Below, piece by piece: positions 5,427 through 7,894 of a stretch of DNA of 7,894 nt (its first letter is position 1; each line of letters opens with the position of its first letter). The stretch is from Bacteroidetes/Chlorobi group bacterium ChocPot_Mid (GTDB lineage: Bacteria > Bacteroidota > Ignavibacteria > Kapaibacteriales > UBA2268). The position numbers and the translations under genes were made by a program. The notes under the pieces are model-generated. The model was not told where the DNA came from and did no database searches. It saw only the letters and a program-made list of their open reading frames with translations. The stretch lies in NCBI GenBank assembly GCA_003731675.1, contig RCNQ01000034.1, positions 1 through 7,894 on the forward strand, given 5' to 3'.

Positions 5427-6645
5427 TGGTGAAATTTATGCACCTGCATCTAAGAGCTATACGATTAGAGCTTTGGCTGGAGCCTTGTTGGCTGAGGGTT
5501 ATTCCCAAATAGTGAATCCTGCAATTTGTGATGACACTAAAGTAGCTATCGGGATAATCGAAAATTTAGGAGCAGAAGTTGAACATTCTTTGAATTCGAT
5601 AAAAGTCAAAGGTGGATTAAGAATAAAGAATAATATTCTTAATTGTGGTGAATCTGCTTTATGTGTCAGACTTTTTTCTGCCATGGCTCCTTTGTTTAAT
5701 GATGGGATTAAACTTGAAGGTTGTGGAACATTGTTGAAGAGAGATTTTTCAGATGTTGTGCAAAGTTTAGCAGGGTTTGGGATTGAGTGTAGTTCAAATC
5801 AAGGTCGTTTACCTTTAACAATAAGAGGTTCTTATCATAAAAATGAAATTAAGATTGATTGTTCAGTTAGCTCACAATTTTTGTCAGGTCTTTTATTTAC
5901 GTTACCGAAATTGAATTCGGATACAAATGTAATTGTAACAAATTTGCAAAGCAAACCTTATATTGATTTAACATTAGAAATTTTAGGATACTTTGGGATA
6001 AAAATATATCACGATGAATTCAGAATATTTAAAATACAAGGTAATCAGAAGTATTTACCAACAAATATAATTGTTGAAGGTGATTGGAGTAATGCGGCTT
6101 TTATATTAGTTTCAGGAGCAGTAGCTGGTAGTGTAAAAGTTCACGGATTGAATATTGATTCTAATCAAGGAGACAGGAAAATATTGGAAGTATTGGATAA
6201 ATCTGGAGCATTAATAACAATAGATAAGGATTTTATTCAAGTTTCAAAAAATAAGCTGGATGCTTTTAAATACAATGCTACAGATACACCTGATTTATTT
6301 CCACCACTTGTCGGTCTGGCAGTTAATTGCAAAGGGATATCAGAAATTTCAGGTGTAAACAGATTACGAAATAAGGAGAGTAACAGATTAGATGCATTGA
6401 TTTCTGAGTTTACGAAACTGGGAATTAATATTTATTTTAGCAATAATACTTTGTTTGTCGAAGGTGGAGACATTAAAGGTTGTGAAGTTAACAGTCATAA
6501 AGACCATAGAATAGCTATGGCATTAGTAATTGCCGGATTAAATTCTGAGGAACAAATAAAAATTAATGATTCGGAATTTGTATCTAAATCATACCCTGAA
6601 TTCTTTAATGATTTGAAAAAAATTGGAGGTCAAATAGATGAATAG
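5395..6645 (+). CDS. aroA: 3-phosphoshikimate 1-carboxyvinyltransferase (EPSP synthase)
   Basis: AroA joins phosphoenolpyruvate to shikimate-3-phosphate, giving EPSP (step 6). The 416 residues cover the two-domain family (E. coli 427). Seen: PASKSYTIRAL with Lys20, Ser21 and Arg25; NCGESALCVR at 83-92; SSQFLSG with Ser159, Ser160 and Gln161; catalytic Asp300 in DTPDLFPP; Lys327, Glu328 and Arg331 in RNKESNR; DHR at 370-372; Lys398 in FVSKSYPEF. In the PEP-site loop Ala88 aligns with E. coli Gly96, Leu89 with Thr97 and Leu93 with Pro101, positions known to affect glyphosate binding. Asn330 replaces the Asp of the usual KE(S/T)DR. The start is ATG 5395 or the adjacent ATG 5398; either leaves the expected N-terminus (VINGEI). 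No Shine-Dalgarno sequence is clear. The gene overlaps the end of aroE-aroK by 32 (or 29) bases in another frame, so coupled translation is likely. Confidence 0.94.
   Translation: MMKCIHTSVINGEIYAPASKSYTIRALAGALLAEGYSQIVNPAICDDTKVAIGIIENLGAEVEHSLNSIKVKGGLRIKNNILNCGESALCVRLFSAMAPLFNDGIKLEGCGTLLKRDFSDVVQSLAGFGIECSSNQGRLPLTIRGSYHKNEIKIDCSVSSQFLSGLLFTLPKLNSDTNVIVTNLQSKPYIDLTLEILGYFGIKIYHDEFRIFKIQGNQKYLPTNIIVEGDWSNAAFILVSGAVAGSVKVHGLNIDSNQGDRKILEVLDKSGALITIDKDFIQVSKNKLDAFKYNATDTPDLFPPLVGLAVNCKGISEISGVNRLRNKESNRLDALISEFTKLGINIYFSNNTLFVEGGDIKGCEVNSHKDHRIAMALVIAGLNSEEQIKINDSEFVSKSYPEFFNDLKKIGGQIDE
6625..6629 (+). promoter_or_regulatory. Ribosome-binding site for aroC
   Basis: GGAGG lies eight bases before the ATG at 6638, within the last codons of aroA. 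It supports the start that overlaps the aroA stop by eight bases, with the aroA TAG at 6643-6645. Confidence 0.8.
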
Positions 6646-7621
6646 TTTTGGAAGAATATTTAGAGTGAGTATTTTTGGTGAATCGCATGGGAATTGTGTT
6701 GGTGTAATGATTGATGGTTGCCCTCCTGGAATACCTATCAAGCTTTTAGATTTTATGAAGGATATTCAAAGAAGGAAACCGGGAGCAGTAGGAACTACTA
6801 AACGTAAGGAGAAAGATTTTCCTGTCTTTGAATCTGGTATTTTTAACAATCATACTACAGGCACTCCTATTGTCATAAGATTCGAAAATACTGATATTGA
6901 AAGCAAAGAATATCAAAAATATGTTGATTTACCACGCCCCGGACATGCGGATTATACTTCAAGAATAAAGTATAATGGTTTTAATGATTATCGAGGGAGT
7001 GGACATCATTCTGGTCGGATTACTATTGGATTAGTTGCTGCTGGAGTGATAGCAAAAAAGATAATTGCACCGATGAAAGTTAATTCTAAAGTAATCGAAG
7101 TTGGTGGAAGTAAGAAGATTAAAGAAAAAGTTTACGAGATAGCAACAAAGCAGGATTCAGTTGGCGGGCTGATTGAATGTATTGTTGAAAATGTCCCTGC
7201 TGGTCTTGGAGAACCATTTTTTGACAGTATTGAATCTTTATTAAGCCATATTGTTTTCTCAATACCAGCAATCAAAGGTATTGAATTTGGAGCTGGATTT
7301 AGAGCATCAATGATGAAAGGTTCAGAGTTTAATGATGTAATAATTGATGAAGAAGGAAAAACAGCTACTAATAATTCTGGTGGAATCAATGGGGGAATAT
7401 CAAATGGTAATCCGATTGTGTTTCGTGTTGCTGTAAAACCACCATCTTCGATTTCATTAGAGCAAAAAACCTTTAATTTTAAGAAGAAGAAGATTGATAG
7501 TCTTTTAATTAAAGGTCGGCACGATGCATGCATAGCTTTGAGGATGCCTGTTATTGTGGAAGCGGCTACTGCAATAGTATTAGCTGATTTGAAGTTGATA
7601 AATAAAATTAATTCCATATAA
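6638..7621 (+). CDS. aroC: Chorismate synthase (short variant)
   Basis: AroC removes phosphate from EPSP to give chorismate, the last common step, using reduced FMN. The 327-residue protein begins MNSFGRIFRVSIFGESHG; GESHG (His17) is the first family signature. Further signatures are DGCPPGIP at 26-33, LPRPGHADY (His103), YRGSGHHSGRIT at 118-129 in place of the usual GGGRSSxRET, GDSIGG-like DSVGG at 173-177, NNSGGINGGISNG at 245-257, and GRHDACIALRMPVIVEA at 293-309 with Asp296. It is shorter than E. coli AroC (361), mostly through loss of about 30 residues between APMKVNSKV and DSVGG. The GHxSGR form and the LGEPFFDSIESLLSH block recall, from memory, chorismate synthases of clostridia more than those of Bacteroides. 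GGAGG supports the start. The stop lies four bases before the next gene. Confidence 0.95.
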   Translation: MNSFGRIFRVSIFGESHGNCVGVMIDGCPPGIPIKLLDFMKDIQRRKPGAVGTTKRKEKDFPVFESGIFNNHTTGTPIVIRFENTDIESKEYQKYVDLPRPGHADYTSRIKYNGFNDYRGSGHHSGRITIGLVAAGVIAKKIIAPMKVNSKVIEVGGSKKIKEKVYEIATKQDSVGGLIECIVENVPAGLGEPFFDSIESLLSHIVFSIPAIKGIEFGAGFRASMMKGSEFNDVIIDEEGKTATNNSGGINGGISNGNPIVFRVAVKPPSSISLEQKTFNFKKKKIDSLLIKGRHDACIALRMPVIVEAATAIVLADLKLINKINSI

Positions 7622-7625
7622 GCAA

Positions 7626-7894
7626 ATGATTAAAAAAATATTTATCGTCATTTCAATTTCAATATTAATTTTATTGGTGTTTATCATCCTTATCTTTGGT
7701 GGTGGTTTCGGAAGAAAAAATACTATAGAAAAAGACTTAATGCAAGATTCATTGATATTATTCGCACATCGGGGTGTTGTTCAATTAAAACCTGAAAATA
7801 GTAAACAAAGTCTTGATGGAGCCAAGGGTCTTGGTTTTAAAGCTGTTGAGATAGACATCAGGCAGACAAAGGATGATGTTTTCGTTTTATTTCA
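7626..7894 (+). CDS. Glycerophosphodiester phosphodiesterase, N-terminal part, membrane-anchored
   Basis: This frame is open to the right edge, giving 89 complete residues. The N-terminus is MIKK followed by a hydrophobic stretch (about 5-25), which suggests an uncleaved membrane anchor or signal peptide with the enzyme facing outward. The catalytic domain begins around residue 43 with LFAHRG (His48, Arg49), then KPENS (Glu57, Asn58), and VEIDIRQTKDD (Glu75, Asp77). These are the metal-binding and acid-base residues at the start of the GDPD TIM barrel; the following HD motif is cut by the edge. Such enzymes hydrolyse deacylated phospholipid glycerophosphodiesters to glycerol-3-phosphate and an alcohol. 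The ATG is four bases after the aroC stop with no Shine-Dalgarno sequence, so it is probably read through from aroC on the same message. A functional link to chorismate synthesis is not apparent. Confidence 0.88.
   Translation, partial: MIKKIFIVISISILILLVFIILIFGGGFGRKNTIEKDLMQDSLILFAHRGVVQLKPENSKQSLDGAKGLGFKAVEIDIRQTKDDVFVLF

Noticed and set aside
7132..7617. A 161-codon open frame on the minus strand opposite aroC, and several shorter minus-strand frames opposite the other genes
   Set aside because: They lie wholly within well-supported plus-strand genes, show no recognisable domain, and are explained by the low stop-codon frequency of the antisense frame.
2453..7621. An AROM-like polyprotein
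   Set aside because: The genes are separated by stop codons with overlapping starts. Only AroE and AroK are fused, and the order differs from fungal AROM.
1..7894. tRNA, rRNA, CRISPR arrays, insertion sequences or attachment sites
   Set aside because: No cloverleaf, regular spaced repeats, transposase motifs or terminal inverted repeats were seen; nearly all sequence is accounted for by the listed genes.

Overview
The window is A+T-rich bacterial DNA, densely packed on the + strand, and reads as one long co-directional gene cluster with a divergent gene at its left edge. A lipobox lipoprotein and a large beta-propeller/TPR protein with a CxxCH heme-attachment motif point to a diderm bacterium that makes c-type cytochromes. 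My best guess is the Bacteroidota/Ignavibacteriota/Chlorobiota assemblage or a neighbouring phylum. This is inferred from remembered protein families and gene style; there is no rRNA or tRNA to anchor it.

Layout. Positions 1-139 (- strand) hold the N-terminal end of a rubrerythrin. Positions 140-295 are a very A+T-rich divergent intergenic region. Positions 296-2434 encode a predicted heme-bearing lipoprotein: lipobox, N-terminal beta-type domain, CGNCH motif, PD40/TolB-like propeller, five TPRs. Eighteen bases later comes a tight shikimate-pathway run: aroB (TTG start, 2453-3466), aroD (3463-4101), an aroE-aroK fusion (4098-5426), aroA (5395-6645) and aroC (6638-7621). Four bases later a membrane-anchored glycerophosphodiester phosphodiesterase begins (7626 on) and runs off the right edge.

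How it works together. The five shikimate genes encode steps 2 to 7 of chorismate synthesis: DAHP to 3-dehydroquinate, 3-dehydroshikimate, shikimate, shikimate-3-phosphate, EPSP and chorismate. Gene order, including the domain order inside the fusion, matches the order of the reactions. Neighbouring genes overlap by 4, 4, 32 and 8 bases, which suggests translational coupling. DAHP synthase (step 1) is not in the window. The main points for a second look are: the AroE-AroK fusion, whose linker carries an in-phase A AAA AAG slippery heptamer; EPSP synthase with Ala at the position matching E. coli Gly96; several unusually compact enzymes; and the heme/propeller/TPR lipoprotein that appears to lead the operon. 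No mobile element, CRISPR array or RNA gene was seen. Most of the window is core metabolism in an unusual arrangement rather than a clearly new system.
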